DNA of 64,000 nucleotides from Sulfurimonas sp. HSL-3221 (GCF_021044585.1 NZ_CP087998.1:124001-188000), one strand, 5' to 3'. Positions 32,736 through 44,907 are shown, counted from the stretch's first letter. A program made the numbers and translations. Notes: generated by a model not told the origin, from the letters alone.

Positions 32736-33271
32736 GCAAAAAGGTCCTTCTGCTGCACGGCTGGGGCGGCAGCGACTACCCGCACTGGCAGAGCTGGCTG
32801 GCGGGGGAGCTGGCCAGGGATTACGGCACGGTCTGCTTTCCGCTGCTCGACCATCCTCACTTCCCTTCAAAAAACCGCTGGATGCGCCAGGTGAAAGCGT
32901 TGCTGGAGGAGTTCACACCGGACGTCGTCATCTGCCACTCCCTGGCGAACACCCTCTGGTTTCATCTCTGCCAGGAAGGGGAGATCGTACCGGTAGAGCA
33001 TCTTTTTCTCGTCGCTCCACCGCGCCTTGACTGTGAGATCGAGACGATCAAAAGCTTCTTCCCCATCACACCGCCCGCAAACCTTTTTGCCGAGAACATA
33101 CAGCTGGTGACGTCGACGACGGACCCCTATATGACCCCGGAGGAGGCGCAGGCGTTGCAAGGCGCATTGAATGTGCCGATGATGGTGCTGGAAGCGGCCG
33201 GCCATATCAACGCAGACAGCGCTTACGGCGAATGGCCGTGGATCCTGGAACAGGTAAAGGGCCTAGGGTGA
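32732..33271 (+). CDS. RBBP9/YdeN-family alpha/beta hydrolase
   Basis: A 179-residue small serine hydrolase. [18 protein letters not shown] begins the fold; [12 protein letters not shown] carries the nucleophile Ser (GHSLG in most members, here CHSLA); [13 protein letters not shown] holds the acid Asp and EAAGHIN the His. The substrate is not known. It lies between dxr and tsaD with overlaps on both sides, so it is expressed with them but no shared function is implied. Confidence 0.82.
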   Translation: MSKKVLLLHGWGGSDYPHWQSWLAGELARDYGTVCFPLLDHPHFPSKNRWMRQVKALLEEFTPDVVICHSLANTLWFHLCQEGEIVPVEHLFLVAPPRLDCEIETIKSFFPITPPANLFAENIQLVTSTTDPYMTPEEAQALQGALNVPMMVLEAAGHINADSAYGEWPWILEQVKGLG

Positions 33272-34245
33272 TTCTTTCCATCGAAAGCAGCTGCGACGAC
33301 AGCTCAATTGCCATCACCGAGATAGCGACGAAGAAACTCGTCTACCATAAGAAGATATCCCAGGAGCTGGAGCATGCCGTATACGGCGGGGTCGTACCGG
33401 AGCTGGCATCGCGGCTGCACGCCGAGGCACTGCCGAAGATCCTGGAGGAGTGCAAAGGGTGGTTCGGCCAGCTCAAGGCCGTCGCCGTCACGAACGCCCC
33501 GGGCCTCTCGGTAACTCTGGTCGAGGGGGTGACGATGGCGAAGGCGCTCAGCCTGACGCTGAAGATCCCGCTCATCGGCGTCAACCACCTCAAGGGGCAT
33601 ATCTATTCGCTCTTTATCGAGAAGGAGACGCGGTTCCCGCTGACGGTGCTGCTTGTCTCCGGCGGGCATACCCAGGTGATCGAGGTGGAGAGCCTGGATC
33701 GGATGGAAACGGTCATGCGGACGATGGACGACAGCTTCGGAGAGAGCTTCGACAAGGTTGCGAAGATGATGGGGCTAGGGTACCCCGGCGGCCCGGTCAT
33801 CGAGAAGCTGGCGCTGAAGGGCGACCGGGAGCGCTACCCCTTCCCCATCCCCCTGCAAAAGCGCGGCGAGATGGCGTTCAGCTACTCGGGTCTCAAGAAC
33901 GCCGTTCGTCTGGCCGTCGAGGAGGGCAATGAAGCGGACTACCCCGACATCGCCGCTTCCTTTGAGCACATTGCCACCGAGCACCTCTTCCGAAAGTTAC
34001 GAAAATATTTCAAAACCCGCCCGCCCAAGCGTTTTGCGATCGTCGGAGGCGCCAGCGCCAACCGCTACCTGCGCGGGCGCATTGAGGAGCTTCTGGCCCC
34101 TTTCGGCGCCGAACTGCTGCTGGCGGAACTGCAGTACTGCTCGGATAATGCGGCGATGATCGGGCGGATTGCCGTTGACCTCTACGAGGACAAATCCTTC
34201 ACCTCCATCGACGAGCTCCATAGCGCACCCAAATCTGACTTTTAA
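33268..34245 (+). CDS. tsaD: tRNA N6-adenosine threonylcarbamoyltransferase
   Basis: A 325-residue ASKHA enzyme transferring threonylcarbamoyl to A37 of ANN-decoding tRNAs. Start GTG 33268 overlaps the preceding stop (GTGA). Family marks: [15 protein letters not shown] (residues 2-16), [10 protein letters not shown] with the metal-binding His pair, [43 protein letters not shown] and the C-terminal CSDNAAMIG. Slightly short of E. coli TsaD (337). TsaB and TsaE are not in the window. Confidence 0.95.
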   Translation: MILSIESSCDDSSIAITEIATKKLVYHKKISQELEHAVYGGVVPELASRLHAEALPKILEECKGWFGQLKAVAVTNAPGLSVTLVEGVTMAKALSLTLKIPLIGVNHLKGHIYSLFIEKETRFPLTVLLVSGGHTQVIEVESLDRMETVMRTMDDSFGESFDKVAKMMGLGYPGGPVIEKLALKGDRERYPFPIPLQKRGEMAFSYSGLKNAVRLAVEEGNEADYPDIAASFEHIATEHLFRKLRKYFKTRPPKRFAIVGGASANRYLRGRIEELLAPFGAELLLAELQYCSDNAAMIGRIAVDLYEDKSFTSIDELHSAPKSDF

Positions 34246-34341
34246 ACTCAACTTAAGAGTTCCCAGGTTGGGGGCTATTAAGACAAAAGTTATCCGAATT
34301 ATGTAAAACTCCTGCATCTCAAAAAAAACAGGAGCCTCAAT

Positions 34342-34845
34342 ATGGCAACTACAATGCTCAAAGGTAACACAGTTAACCTCGCAGGTAACGAAGTAAACGT
34401 TGGTGATAAAGCACCGGAAGTTACAGTTGTAAACTCTAATGGTCTGGCAGACAAAGTTGTCGGCGGCGCGTCCGGCAAAAAACAGCTGATCGTTGTTGTC
34501 CCGTCCCTCGACACACCGGTGTGTGCAACGGAAACTCGTAACTTCAACAAGCAGGCAGCAGAGCTCGGTGACATTGACCTCACGATCGTTTCTATGGACC
34601 TTCCGTTCGCGGGCGGCCGTTTTTGTTCTACAGAAGGTATCGAAAACCTGACAGTCGCTTCCGATTTCCGTAACAAAGATTTCGCGAACGCTTACGGTGT
34701 TCTGATCGCTGACGGCCCGCTGGCCGGCGTTACTTGCCGTGCTATCTTTGCAGTAGACGCTGAAGGTACGGTCACTTACAAAGAGATCGTTCCGGAAATT
34801 ACAGAAGAGCCGAACTACGACGCTGCACTCGCAGCCGTAAAATAA
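34342..34845 (+). CDS. tpx: thiol peroxidase
   Basis: A 167-residue Prx5-type atypical 2-Cys peroxiredoxin that removes hydroperoxides using thioredoxin. Peroxidatic Cys61 in PSLDTPVCATETR and resolving Cys95 in GRFCSTEG are both present. Codon use (many GTT, GCA, GGT) is more AT-ended than neighbours, consistent with a highly expressed gene. It is preceded by 96 bases with a weak -10 (TATGTA region near 34300) and an AGGAG site before the ATG. Confidence 0.96.
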   Translation: MATTMLKGNTVNLAGNEVNVGDKAPEVTVVNSNGLADKVVGGASGKKQLIVVVPSLDTPVCATETRNFNKQAAELGDIDLTIVSMDLPFAGGRFCSTEGIENLTVASDFRNKDFANAYGVLIADGPLAGVTCRAIFAVDAEGTVTYKEIVPEITEEPNYDAALAAVK

Positions 34846-34851
34846 GCCGCA

Positions 34852-34867
34852 CCCTCCTCGCGGAGGG
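34852..34867 (+). terminator. possible terminator after tpx
   Basis: CCCTCC (34852-34857) pairs with GGAGGG (34862-34867) around TCGC, seven bases past the tpx stop, followed by a pyrimidine-rich tract rather than a clean T-run. Confidence 0.5.
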
Positions 34868-34933
34868 ATTCCCCTTTCCCCCGTATCTCCTTTCTGTGAT
34901 ATAGTATGCCTACCTGATGAAAGGTTGTACCCT

Positions 34934-35692
34934 ATGGATAATCTGCTAAAAATTGTCATTTCACTGTTGCTCTTTTCCCTGCAGGGATTCTCCCAAGCGC
35001 TGGAGGTTGAAGCGGGTGGCGGTGCCTGGATGCAGACGCCGAAGGGGACGGTGGCCTATTCGACGTCAAACGGATCGGGAGATAGTACGTGCCGGGAGAC
35101 AGAGGCAGCGATCGGGTATGCATGGCTCTATATCCGGCATCCGATTCCTGTTTTTCCGAACATTCGTCTGGAGTACAGTGCCGCCGGCAGTGACGGCGAT
35201 GCGACGGTTGACCTTATTGCCCCGCTCGGAGTGATGGCCACTACCACAAGCCATTTTGACGTGAAGGCGTATGATGCAATCCTTTACTACAACCTGCTGA
35301 ACAGTACCTTCTGGACGACCCTGGATCTGGGGCTGGATGTCAAGGTGGCCGGTTACACATACGACGTTGTTCCGACCGATGGCCTTCTTGCCTACGGCGG
35401 CTACAGCAGAAGCGGTACCCTGATTCTGCCGCTCGTCTATACACGGTTACGCGTCGACATCCCCGGCACGGGGCTCGGTATCGAAGGATTAGGCAGCTAC
35501 ATCACCTATGAAAAGTCGTATGTGTACGATGCGCGGATCAAGGCTGACTGGACGCTGATCTTTGTCCCGGGTGTCCAGCCCGGAATCGAGGTCGGTTACC
35601 GGATGCAGAAGGTCAAGATAGATGACGATAAAGAGCTGAAAGGCGATGTCGATTTCAGCGGCCTCTTCGTCGGTGCATTTTTGCGTTTCTAG
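34934..35692 (+). CDS. TIGR04219 family outer-membrane beta-barrel protein, copy 1
   Basis: 252 residues with a signal peptide (about 1-22, LLFSLQGFSQA) and a barrel of alternating strands. AWLYIRHPIPVFPNIRLEY, ILYYNLLNSTFWTTLDLGLDV and PGIEVGYRMQKVK are shared blocks of the family; it ends in a C-terminal Phe (GAFLRF) needed for outer-membrane insertion. A TATAGT -10 lies at 34900-34905. Function unknown. It is the diverged sister of the next gene, with an extra loop near residues 90-105. Confidence 0.82.
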   Translation: MDNLLKIVISLLLFSLQGFSQALEVEAGGGAWMQTPKGTVAYSTSNGSGDSTCRETEAAIGYAWLYIRHPIPVFPNIRLEYSAAGSDGDATVDLIAPLGVMATTTSHFDVKAYDAILYYNLLNSTFWTTLDLGLDVKVAGYTYDVVPTDGLLAYGGYSRSGTLILPLVYTRLRVDIPGTGLGIEGLGSYITYEKSYVYDARIKADWTLIFVPGVQPGIEVGYRMQKVKIDDDKELKGDVDFSGLFVGAFLRF

Positions 35693-35745
35693 TGCCCTGT
35701 AAAGAGGTTCCTCCCCTTTGACTCCCGAGCGAAATTTTTTTCTGA

Positions 35746-35751
35746 TATACT
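35746..35751 (+). promoter_or_regulatory. -10 promoter box for the second TIGR04219 gene
   Basis: TATACT lies 31 bases before ATG 35783, so the two barrel genes are probably transcribed independently. Confidence 0.45.
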
Positions 35752-35782
35752 CTGTTTTGATAACTTTGTAATAATGGAGTAG

Positions 35783-36466
35783 ATGATGTCTATGAAAATG
35801 AAAACGGCGGCGGCACTGGTCGCGGCACTTTTCTCCCTGAACGCGTCGGCGGATTTTGTACGTGCTGAGGCCGGTATCGGTGCTTTCAATGCCGCACCCG
35901 GCGGTACGTTTGAACCGAAAAATGGTGGTGCTGCTACAGACCTTAAAGATGCGGGTATTGATACGGAGAACGATCTCTATGTCTGGGCCTATGTCAAGCA
36001 CCCGGTACCGGTCATCCCCAACGTCCGTCTGGAGTACCTGAACCTGACGCATAACCCGAACGGGAGCAGTTCGTTCAACGTCAGCGAGCTTGACGGGATC
36101 CTCTACTACAACATTCTCGATGATACTTTCTTCGTCACCGTTGACATCGGTCTCGACGTCAAATACGTGACGTCAGGCAGCAAGGGCTTTGATGACTCGG
36201 AGACACTGGCGCTCGCTTATGCCCGCGCACGGGTAGAGCCGCTCGACTCCCTCGGCCTGGAGACGCTGGTCAAGGTGACGAACTACCAGGATAACAAGGG
36301 GTATGATTTCCGTATCAAGGCGGATTACACAATGACGTCCCTCCCCGTCATCCAGCCGGGCCTGGAGATCGGTTACCGTATTCACAAGGTGCAGTACGCG
36401 ATCGGTGATTACATTAACAAGGGTGAATATACCGGTGTCTACGGCGGTCTGATGCTGCGCTTCTAA
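35783..36466 (+). CDS. TIGR04219 family outer-membrane beta-barrel protein, copy 2
   Basis: 227 residues, signal peptide ending NASA near 24. It aligns with copy 1 over VWAYVKHPVPVIPNVRLEY, ILYYNILDDTFFVTVDIGLDV, RIKADYTM and PGLEIGYRIHKV, and also ends in Phe (LMLRF). GGAG at 35776-35779 supports ATG 35783; the ATG one codon later is possible. The stop overlaps that of the convergent murB by three bases. Confidence 0.82.
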   Translation: MMSMKMKTAAALVAALFSLNASADFVRAEAGIGAFNAAPGGTFEPKNGGAATDLKDAGIDTENDLYVWAYVKHPVPVIPNVRLEYLNLTHNPNGSSSFNVSELDGILYYNILDDTFFVTVDIGLDVKYVTSGSKGFDDSETLALAYARARVEPLDSLGLETLVKVTNYQDNKGYDFRIKADYTMTSLPVIQPGLEIGYRIHKVQYAIGDYINKGEYTGVYGGLMLRF

Positions 36467-37251
36467 AGCCAGCGCCGGTCGATTACAATCACTTCCCGCT
36501 CCAGCAGGATGCCCTCACGCTCCTGCACGCGCCGCTGCGCCAGTTCCAGCAGAGTAGCCGCTTCCTCAAACGTTCCACTCCCCAGATTGACCAGAAAATT
36601 CGCATGCATGGTGCTGAAGGCCATATCCCCGATGTGGTACCCCTTGAGACCGACGGATTCGATCAGCCGTCCGGCATAATCCCCCGGCGGGTTTTTAAAG
36701 GCGCTGCCGGCGCTGGGGTCGGAGGGCTGGTTGGCCCGCATCTGTCTGAACAGTTCGATTTTGGACGGGTCGAATCCCGGTGCGATCTCGAACATTGCTT
36801 CAAAAACGACTTCGTCAATTCCGGTGGTGCGGTAGCCGTGGGGCACCTCCGCTTTCGCATGCCAACCGCTTTTCGTACGCAGGGCGATGAGGTGGTTGAA
36901 AATCTCGTATTCCTTCAGCCCCGCGTTCATCTTCAGCATGCCGCCGAGGGTACCGGGGAGGTGGGCGAGAAACTCGAAGCCTCCGATATTGTGTTTCTTG
37001 CAGAAGGAGACGACCTTGCCGCCGGGGGTCGCGGCCCCGATGTGCAGAATACCCGTTTCGATGCGGATGAAATCGTAGGTTTTGGAGAGCTTCATTAGCG
37101 GAGGGAGCTCCGTGCCGAAGAGGACGTTGTTGGCAGCTCCGATGAGGTAGGCATCAGTGGGATAGTCGTCGCCGTCGATCATGTAGACCTCGGCGACGGG
37201 TCCGATGCCGATGGAGCTGAGGCGGGCCAGGTCGATCGATTTGTAGGGCAT
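36463..37251 (-). CDS. murB: UDP-N-acetylenolpyruvoylglucosamine reductase
   Basis: 262 residues; reduces the enolpyruvyl group of UDP-GlcNAc-enolpyruvate to lactyl with NADPH and FAD, making UDP-MurNAc. FAD contacts fall in IDGDDYPTDAYLIGAANNVL and GFEFLAHLPGTLGGMLKMNA; GSAFKNPPGDYAGRLIE holds the catalytic Ser. It is the short form usual in Campylobacterota. ATG 37251 follows the mqnD stop by one base (TGACATG); longer in-frame starts only read through mqnD. Confidence 0.93.
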   Translation of the reverse strand: MPYKSIDLARLSSIGIGPVAEVYMIDGDDYPTDAYLIGAANNVLFGTELPPLMKLSKTYDFIRIETGILHIGAATPGGKVVSFCKKHNIGGFEFLAHLPGTLGGMLKMNAGLKEYEIFNHLIALRTKSGWHAKAEVPHGYRTTGIDEVVFEAMFEIAPGFDPSKIELFRQMRANQPSDPSAGSAFKNPPGDYAGRLIESVGLKGYHIGDMAFSTMHANFLVNLGSGTFEEAATLLELAQRRVQEREGILLEREVIVIDRRWL

Positions 37252-37252
37252 G

Positions 37253-38116
37253 TCAGCTGTGGCGGTAGTCCAAGTACTCGCGGGGGATCGTATACTCCTC
37301 GGCACGGATGGGCGCGTCGTAAAAACCGTGTTCGAAACCGAGTTCATAGAGTTTGTCGATCGCTTTGTACTGCAGGTCGCTCAGTTCGACGGACTCGTCG
37401 TTGGCATAGAGCTCCAGGTAGCGGTCCAGCGTCGGGGCGTCGATGCGCACGAGCTTGTTTTCCAGCAGCAGTTCGCACAGCTCCGCTTTGCGTTCGCGGG
37501 CGACGCGGACGGCGTCGGTGAGCGTCTGTTCATAGGCGATGGCTGCGGTGAGCGGCAGGGAGCGTCTGATCGCCATGCCGCCCAGCGGCAGCGGAAGGTC
37601 GGGCCCGGCCAGTTCCTGCCAGACGTCCCACAGTTCGCGTTCGACCTCGAGGGTGTCGTCGAAGGTGAGGATGCTTTCATGGATCAGGACGCCGGCGTCG
37701 ACGGTGCCGTTCTTGACAGCCTCCTCGATCTCGAGGAAGTTCATGTAGACGATGCGCGCATCGGGGTAGGCGATGCGGAAGAGCATCGCGTTGGTCGTGT
37801 AGCGGCCGCTAAGCGCGACTTTGAAACGGCGTTTCAGTTTTTCGCCTTTGCGTTTGATCAGCTTGGGACCGTACCCCTCGCCGAAGCTGACGGCGGTGCG
37901 CAGCAGGGCATATTCGTCGCGGATATGCGGGTAAAGAGCGAAGCTGATGGCGGTGATATCGTAGGTCCCTGCAAGCGCTTCGACATTGAGGGTTTCGATA
38001 TCGAGAGGGATATTGTCGAAGGCAACGTCGGGCTGGGTGACCCATCCGAATTTGACGGCATAGTACATAAAGATGTCGTCGGCATCCGGGGAGTGGGCAA
38101 TCAGCATTTTTTTCAT
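37253..38116 (-). CDS. mqnD: 1,4-dihydroxy-6-naphthoate synthase
   Basis: 287 residues of the futalosine route to menaquinone: MqnD converts cyclic de-hypoxanthine futalosine to 1,4-dihydroxy-6-naphthoate. MLIAHSPDADDIFMYYAVKF at the N-terminus is the diagnostic block; GPKLIKR and GMAIRRSL follow within the periplasmic-binding-like fold. Cytosolic. Coupled with murB. Menaquinone is the respiratory quinone of this phylum. Confidence 0.92.
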   Translation of the reverse strand: MKKMLIAHSPDADDIFMYYAVKFGWVTQPDVAFDNIPLDIETLNVEALAGTYDITAISFALYPHIRDEYALLRTAVSFGEGYGPKLIKRKGEKLKRRFKVALSGRYTTNAMLFRIAYPDARIVYMNFLEIEEAVKNGTVDAGVLIHESILTFDDTLEVERELWDVWQELAGPDLPLPLGGMAIRRSLPLTAAIAYEQTLTDAVRVARERKAELCELLLENKLVRIDAPTLDRYLELYANDESVELSDLQYKAIDKLYELGFEHGFYDAPIRAEEYTIPREYLDYRHS

Positions 38117-38265
38117 TAAAGACCCTCGCGTTTCATTACGCCCATTTTAGCCAATGCGCGCTAAAATGCCGGAACGAATCGGCTATGAAAATATGGCTGT
38201 ATGACATATTGTTTTTGATAAATTTCATTTTGCAATAAAATGTTCCAAAACCACCAAAAGGCTCT

Positions 38266-40574
<2,309 letters not shown>

Positions 40575-40607
40575 TCCTGCGCCGCGCTCCTGCGGCACTG
40601 CCTGCCT

Positions 40608-40901
40608 ATGAAGTCCGCTGACACCCCCCCCGAAGAAAACGATGTTGCGTCATCCGCACCCGACATCATTGAACAGTATCTCGGATTCAAGACCAAACAT
40701 TTTCTGATGGCGCTGGCGGGGGTCGTCATCGGCGCGTTTTACCTCAGCAACCTTCTTTTCGGCAACGCCTCGCTTGAAGTCCTGCTCCAGCTGGAGAACT
40801 ATGAAGGGCATCTGACCAGTGAAATTGCAAGATTGAAGCAAGAAAATGCCACACTGCAAAAAGAGTATTTCGAACTCAAAGAGCTTGAACCATCGGAGTA
40901 A
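40608..40901 (+). CDS. FtsB/DivIC-like septum formation protein
   Basis: A 97-residue bitopic protein with a cytoplasmic N-terminus, one membrane helix near 32-52 (FLMALAGVVIGAFYLSNLLF) and a short coiled coil (about 60-92: LENYEGHLTSEIARLKQENA). This is the architecture of FtsB/DivIC divisome proteins, but sequence alone is weak evidence. Position behind eno and ahead of an AMIN protein supports a cell-envelope role. Confidence 0.65.
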   Translation: MKSADTPPEENDVASSAPDIIEQYLGFKTKHFLMALAGVVIGAFYLSNLLFGNASLEVLLQLENYEGHLTSEIARLKQENATLQKEYFELKELEPSE

Positions 40902-40905
40902 ATGC

Positions 40906-41379
40906 GTGAAATTTTTCCTGATCCTGTTGACAATCACCGCTGCGACCCTGCTGAGTGCAAGGGACAACCCCTTTCTGCCGTCATCTTCATCGCCGGAACC
41001 GCTCCCGGCGGAAATAAAAGAAATACCGGTCAAAGAGACAGTTGTTAAAGAGCTGCCTGTGAAAGAAACGCACTCCTTGGCGACACAGACCGTGAATTTT
41101 CAGCAGGCCCGATTTCTCTTCTCGGAGGGGAAAGTACGCATTGAAAGCCGTGACAAGCTCGCAAAGCATTTTGTCATCCGTAAGCCGACGCGCATTATTC
41201 TCGATTTTGAGGCGAATGTCGACTTCCCGACACGCAAGCGCGAGGTCAATGTCGCGCCGTTCAAAGAGATCCGAATGGGCATGCATCCGGGTTATTACCG
41301 TATCGTGATCGAGTTGGAGAAGCGTGCCGACTATGGCATCGAACCGTCGAAGTACGGATACACTCTGACCCTGAAGTAA
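40906..41379 (+). CDS. AMIN domain-containing periplasmic protein
   Basis: 157 residues from GTG 40906 with CGGAG about eight bases before it. Signal peptide KFFLILLTITAATLLSA; a Pro/Glu/Lys repeat region (EIKEIPVKETVVKELPVKET) near 36-55 resembles a linker; an AMIN-like beta domain (about 68-156) includes PTRIILDFEANVDFP and GYYRIVIELEK. AMIN domains target proteins to peptidoglycan or the septum. An earlier ATG at 40846 lies inside the FtsB-like gene and is rejected. Confidence 0.72.
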   Translation: MKFFLILLTITAATLLSARDNPFLPSSSSPEPLPAEIKEIPVKETVVKELPVKETHSLATQTVNFQQARFLFSEGKVRIESRDKLAKHFVIRKPTRIILDFEANVDFPTRKREVNVAPFKEIRMGMHPGYYRIVIELEKRADYGIEPSKYGYTLTLK

Positions 41380-41415
41380 CAGGCGGCAGAGGGTTACAGA
41401 AACCTCATAGCCACA

Positions 41416-44400
41416 CTACACGTTATAGTATGTCGCTTCCTTGTGGTGGATGACGATGGCTGACGTCGACTGCTCCGGATGGATCTGGTAGGTTTCGCTC
41501 AGTTCAATCCCGAACTCCTCCGGTTTCAGCAGGTCGAAGAGCGGGCGGTTGAGCTCCAGGTCCGGGCAGGCGGGGTAGCCGAAGCTGTAGCGCGCTCCCT
41601 GGTAGCGGTTCATGCGGACATCGGCGAGGGTCGGCCCTTCATTGTCGGCGATATTGAGATCGAGCCGGATCTGCTTGTGGGCAATCTCGGCAAGGGCCTC
41701 GGCCAGCTCCACCCCCAGACCATGTACCTGGTAGTATTCATTGTATTTCCCCGCATCATAGAGCTCTTTTTCATAGGTACTCAGACGGCTGCCGGCGCTG
41801 ACGCAGGAGAGTGCCACGACGTCATGGCGGTCATGGCGGAAGAAGTCGCTGAGTGCGCGGTGGGGCTGTTTGCGCTGGCGTGGGAAGGTAAAGGCGCATT
41901 CGGCATCACCGATGATCTGTTCCAGCGGTTCGCGACTGGCGTCAGCATCGCGGTGCCACCCCTCCGTTTCCGGGAAAACAAGCAGGGTGTTGTCATCGGA
42001 ACGGGCCGGCCAGTAGCCATAGAGGATGGTCGGTTCAAAGAGGCCTTCGTCCAGGAAGAGCGCCTTGAGCTTTTCGTAAGCCGGCCAGACAAGCTCGTCG
42101 AGCTGTTTCTCGTAGGCATCTTTCTTCATGCCCTTTGAACTGTATCCCCAGCGCTGTTTGAAGAGGATCTTGTGGTTGATCCACTCGAATGCCATCGCCT
42201 TCTGCGCTTCGGTCAGCTTCAGCTCACGCCGCCCCCAGAAGGGCGGTGTCGGTACGCGGACGTCCCGCGAGGGCATTTTCAGCTCCTTAAACGGCGGGAT
42301 GACGACCTCTTTCTTCTCGGCCTGCTCGGCGACTTCCGGGGCATTCGGGTGGAGGTCGGTGTCCAGGTTGCCCGCTTCGATGCGGCTCATCGCCGTGACG
42401 CCGTCAAAAGCGTCTTTGCAGTAGAAGATCGGGCCGTCGTAGCTGGGGCGGCAGAAATCCTCGATAAAACTGCGTGTGAGCGCCGCACCGCCCAGCAGAA
42501 TGGGAACGGTGATCCCCGCCGCTTTCAGCGCCTCGAGGTTCTCTTTCATCACCTGGGTCGATTTGACGAGCAGGCCGCTCATGCCGATGGCACTGGCACT
42601 GCTCTCTTGTAGGGTTTTGACGAAGTTGTCCAGTTCGACCTTGATCCCGAGGTTGATCACCTTGTAGCCGTTGTTGGTGAGGATGATGTCGACGAGGTTC
42701 TTGCCGACGTCGTGTACGTCCCCTTTGACGGTACCCAGCACGAGGGTTGTGTCGACGGCCTTGTCGACTTTTGGCAGGTAGGGGTTGAGGTGGTCGACGG
42801 CAGTTTTCATCGTTTCGGCGCTCTGCAGCACGAAGGGGAGCTGCATCTGTCCCGAACCGAAGAGCTCGCCGACGACTTTCATGGCGTCAATGAGAATTTC
42901 GTTGACGATCTTTTCCGGGGCGATTTCGCTCCTTGCCTCCTCGACAAGAGGGATCATCCGCTCCTTGTCACCGTCGAGCAGGAGCTTCGCGATCTTCTCT
43001 TCGGTCGAGAGTGCGTTGTAGGCTTCATCCTCCGCGGCACTGTCGACGGCCTCTCTGTTGCCGAAATGGTCGATGAAATCGAACAGTGACTGTCCCTCCG
43101 GTTTCTTGTCGAAGAGGAGGTTCTCGCACGCTTCGAGGTCCTCGTCACTGATCTTCGCCATCGGGATGATGTGCTTGACGTTGATGATGACGGAGGTGAG
43201 CCCCGCTTCGATACAGTGGTGCAGGAAAACGGAGTTAAGGTAGGGTCGGGCGTCCTTGTCCAGGCCGAACGAGATATTCGAAAGCCCCAGGATCGCCCCG
43301 ACCTCCGGATGGCGGGTGCGGAGTTCGCGGATCGCCTCGATCGTCTGGACGGCCGCATCGCGGTACTCTTCGTCCCCACTGCCCACGGTAAAGGTAAGAA
43401 CGTCGAAGACGAGGTCCTCGGGGTTGAGCCCGTGCTTCTCGGTAGCCAGGGTGTAGATACGTTCGGCGACCTCGAGTTTGCGCTCGACCGTTTTGGCCAT
43501 CCCCTCTTCGTCGATCGTCAGACAGACGAGGGCAGCCCCGTATTTTTTCGCCAGCGAACAGACGGTATCAAACTTCTCGATCCCGTCTTCGAGGTTGACG
43601 GAGTTGATGATCGGCTTGCCACCGATCAGCTTGAGCGCTTCTTCGAGTGCCGGGGTCTGGGTGGAGTCGGGCATCAGCGGCAGCGGGATCTTCTGGGCGT
43701 AGAGGCCCATCACCTTGTTCATGTCCTTTGTTTCGTCGCGGCCGGCGAAACCGACGGAAACGTCGAGGACGTGGGCCCCGGCCCGTACCTGCTGCTGACC
43801 GACGCTGAGCGTCCCTTCATAGTCCTCATCGAGGAGGAGTTCCCGGAACGCTTTGGAGCCGGTGGCGTTGGAGCGTTCGCCAACCAGCAGCGGGGCGGGC
43901 TCCTGCATCAGCGGAACGGCGTTGAAGAGCGAGGCGAGCGAGGTCGGCTGGGAACCGGAGGGCGCCTTGGGTGCAGTGGCGTGCACCCGCTCACAGAGCG
44001 CTTTGATATGCTGCGGCGTCGTCCCGCAGCAGCCACCGAGGAAACTGACGCCGTCATAAGAGAGGAAGCTCTCCTGACGGTCGGCGAACTCGTCGGGCCC
44101 CATCGGGTAGTAGGTGTAGCCGCCGCGGTTCTGCGGAAGGCCGGCATTGGCATGGATGGAAATGGGTTTGCCCCAGACGTCGCTTAAGGCCTTGACATGT
44201 TTGGTGTACTGTTCCGGGCCGGTCCCGCAGTTGAAGCCCAGCGAGAGGATGTCAAAGGGTTCCATGATGACAGCGAGGGTCTGGGCATCGGTACCGATAA
44301 GCATGGTACCGGCCAGTTCGATCGTGCCAGAGACCATGACGGGGAGGTCGGTGCCGCGCGACGCGTTGGCCGCCTCGCAGGCGTGCAGGGCCGCCTTGAT

Positions 44401-44907
44401 CTGCAGCGGATCCTGGCAGGTCTCGAGCAGGAACACGTCGCAGCCGCCGTCAATGAGCCCCTGGGCACACTCAGTGTAGCCTTCAAGCATCTCGTCGTAG
44501 TGGATGTGTCCCAGCGAGGGGAGTTTCGTGCCCGGACCGATGGAACCCAGCACATAGCGCGGGTGCTCCGGGGTGCTGAAGGTGTCGCACACCTCTTTGA
44601 CGCGCTGCGCCCCGGCCTTGGAGAGCTCATAGGCGCGGTGCCCGATGCCGTACTCGTCCAGGACCCATGAGAAGGCGCCGAAGGTGTTGGTGGTGATCAT
44701 GTCGGCACCGGCGTTCAGGTAGGCGTGGAAGATGTCGCGCATGATCTCGGGAGCGGTGACGTTGAGCAGTTCGTTGCACCCCTCATTGCCTTCCCATGCC
44801 GCTTCGGGGATCTGCTCATGGCGCTGTTGCAGCTGCGTACCCATGGCGCCGTCAATGATAAGCGGCCGCCGTTTGATGGTTTCTAAAATGGCGTTTTTTA
44901 CGGACAT
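41416..44907 (-). CDS. metH: cobalamin-dependent methionine synthase
   Basis: 1163 residues in the standard order: homocysteine-binding barrel (about 1-320; zinc Cys in LGFNCGTGPEQ near 224 and GGCCGTTPQH near 290), methyl-tetrahydrofolate barrel (about 335-600), cobalamin cap and Rossmann module (about 630-860; cobalt-ligand motif GDVHDVGKN near 728-736), and the C-terminal SAM-dependent reactivation domain (about 905-1163, with RYSFGYPACPDLE). Complete. It needs corrinoid, which fits the TonB-receptor operon at 22661-26770. No B12 riboswitch is evident in the short 5' leader. Confidence 0.96.
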   Translation of the reverse strand: MSVKNAILETIKRRPLIIDGAMGTQLQQRHEQIPEAAWEGNEGCNELLNVTAPEIMRDIFHAYLNAGADMITTNTFGAFSWVLDEYGIGHRAYELSKAGAQRVKEVCDTFSTPEHPRYVLGSIGPGTKLPSLGHIHYDEMLEGYTECAQGLIDGGCDVFLLETCQDPLQIKAALHACEAANASRGTDLPVMVSGTIELAGTMLIGTDAQTLAVIMEPFDILSLGFNCGTGPEQYTKHVKALSDVWGKPISIHANAGLPQNRGGYTYYPMGPDEFADRQESFLSYDGVSFLGGCCGTTPQHIKALCERVHATAPKAPSGSQPTSLASLFNAVPLMQEPAPLLVGERSNATGSKAFRELLLDEDYEGTLSVGQQQVRAGAHVLDVSVGFAGRDETKDMNKVMGLYAQKIPLPLMPDSTQTPALEEALKLIGGKPIINSVNLEDGIEKFDTVCSLAKKYGAALVCLTIDEEGMAKTVERKLEVAERIYTLATEKHGLNPEDLVFDVLTFTVGSGDEEYRDAAVQTIEAIRELRTRHPEVGAILGLSNISFGLDKDARPYLNSVFLHHCIEAGLTSVIINVKHIIPMAKISDEDLEACENLLFDKKPEGQSLFDFIDHFGNREAVDSAAEDEAYNALSTEEKIAKLLLDGDKERMIPLVEEARSEIAPEKIVNEILIDAMKVVGELFGSGQMQLPFVLQSAETMKTAVDHLNPYLPKVDKAVDTTLVLGTVKGDVHDVGKNLVDIILTNNGYKVINLGIKVELDNFVKTLQESSASAIGMSGLLVKSTQVMKENLEALKAAGITVPILLGGAALTRSFIEDFCRPSYDGPIFYCKDAFDGVTAMSRIEAGNLDTDLHPNAPEVAEQAEKKEVVIPPFKELKMPSRDVRVPTPPFWGRRELKLTEAQKAMAFEWINHKILFKQRWGYSSKGMKKDAYEKQLDELVWPAYEKLKALFLDEGLFEPTILYGYWPARSDDNTLLVFPETEGWHRDADASREPLEQIIGDAECAFTFPRQRKQPHRALSDFFRHDRHDVVALSCVSAGSRLSTYEKELYDAGKYNEYYQVHGLGVELAEALAEIAHKQIRLDLNIADNEGPTLADVRMNRYQGARYSFGYPACPDLELNRPLFDLLKPEEFGIELSETYQIHPEQSTSAIVIHHKEATYYNV

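Noticed and set aside
34246-34341. Regulatory palindrome AACTC/GAGTT after tsaD
   Set aside because: A five-pair stem is too short to distinguish from chance; left as ordinary promoter region of tpx.
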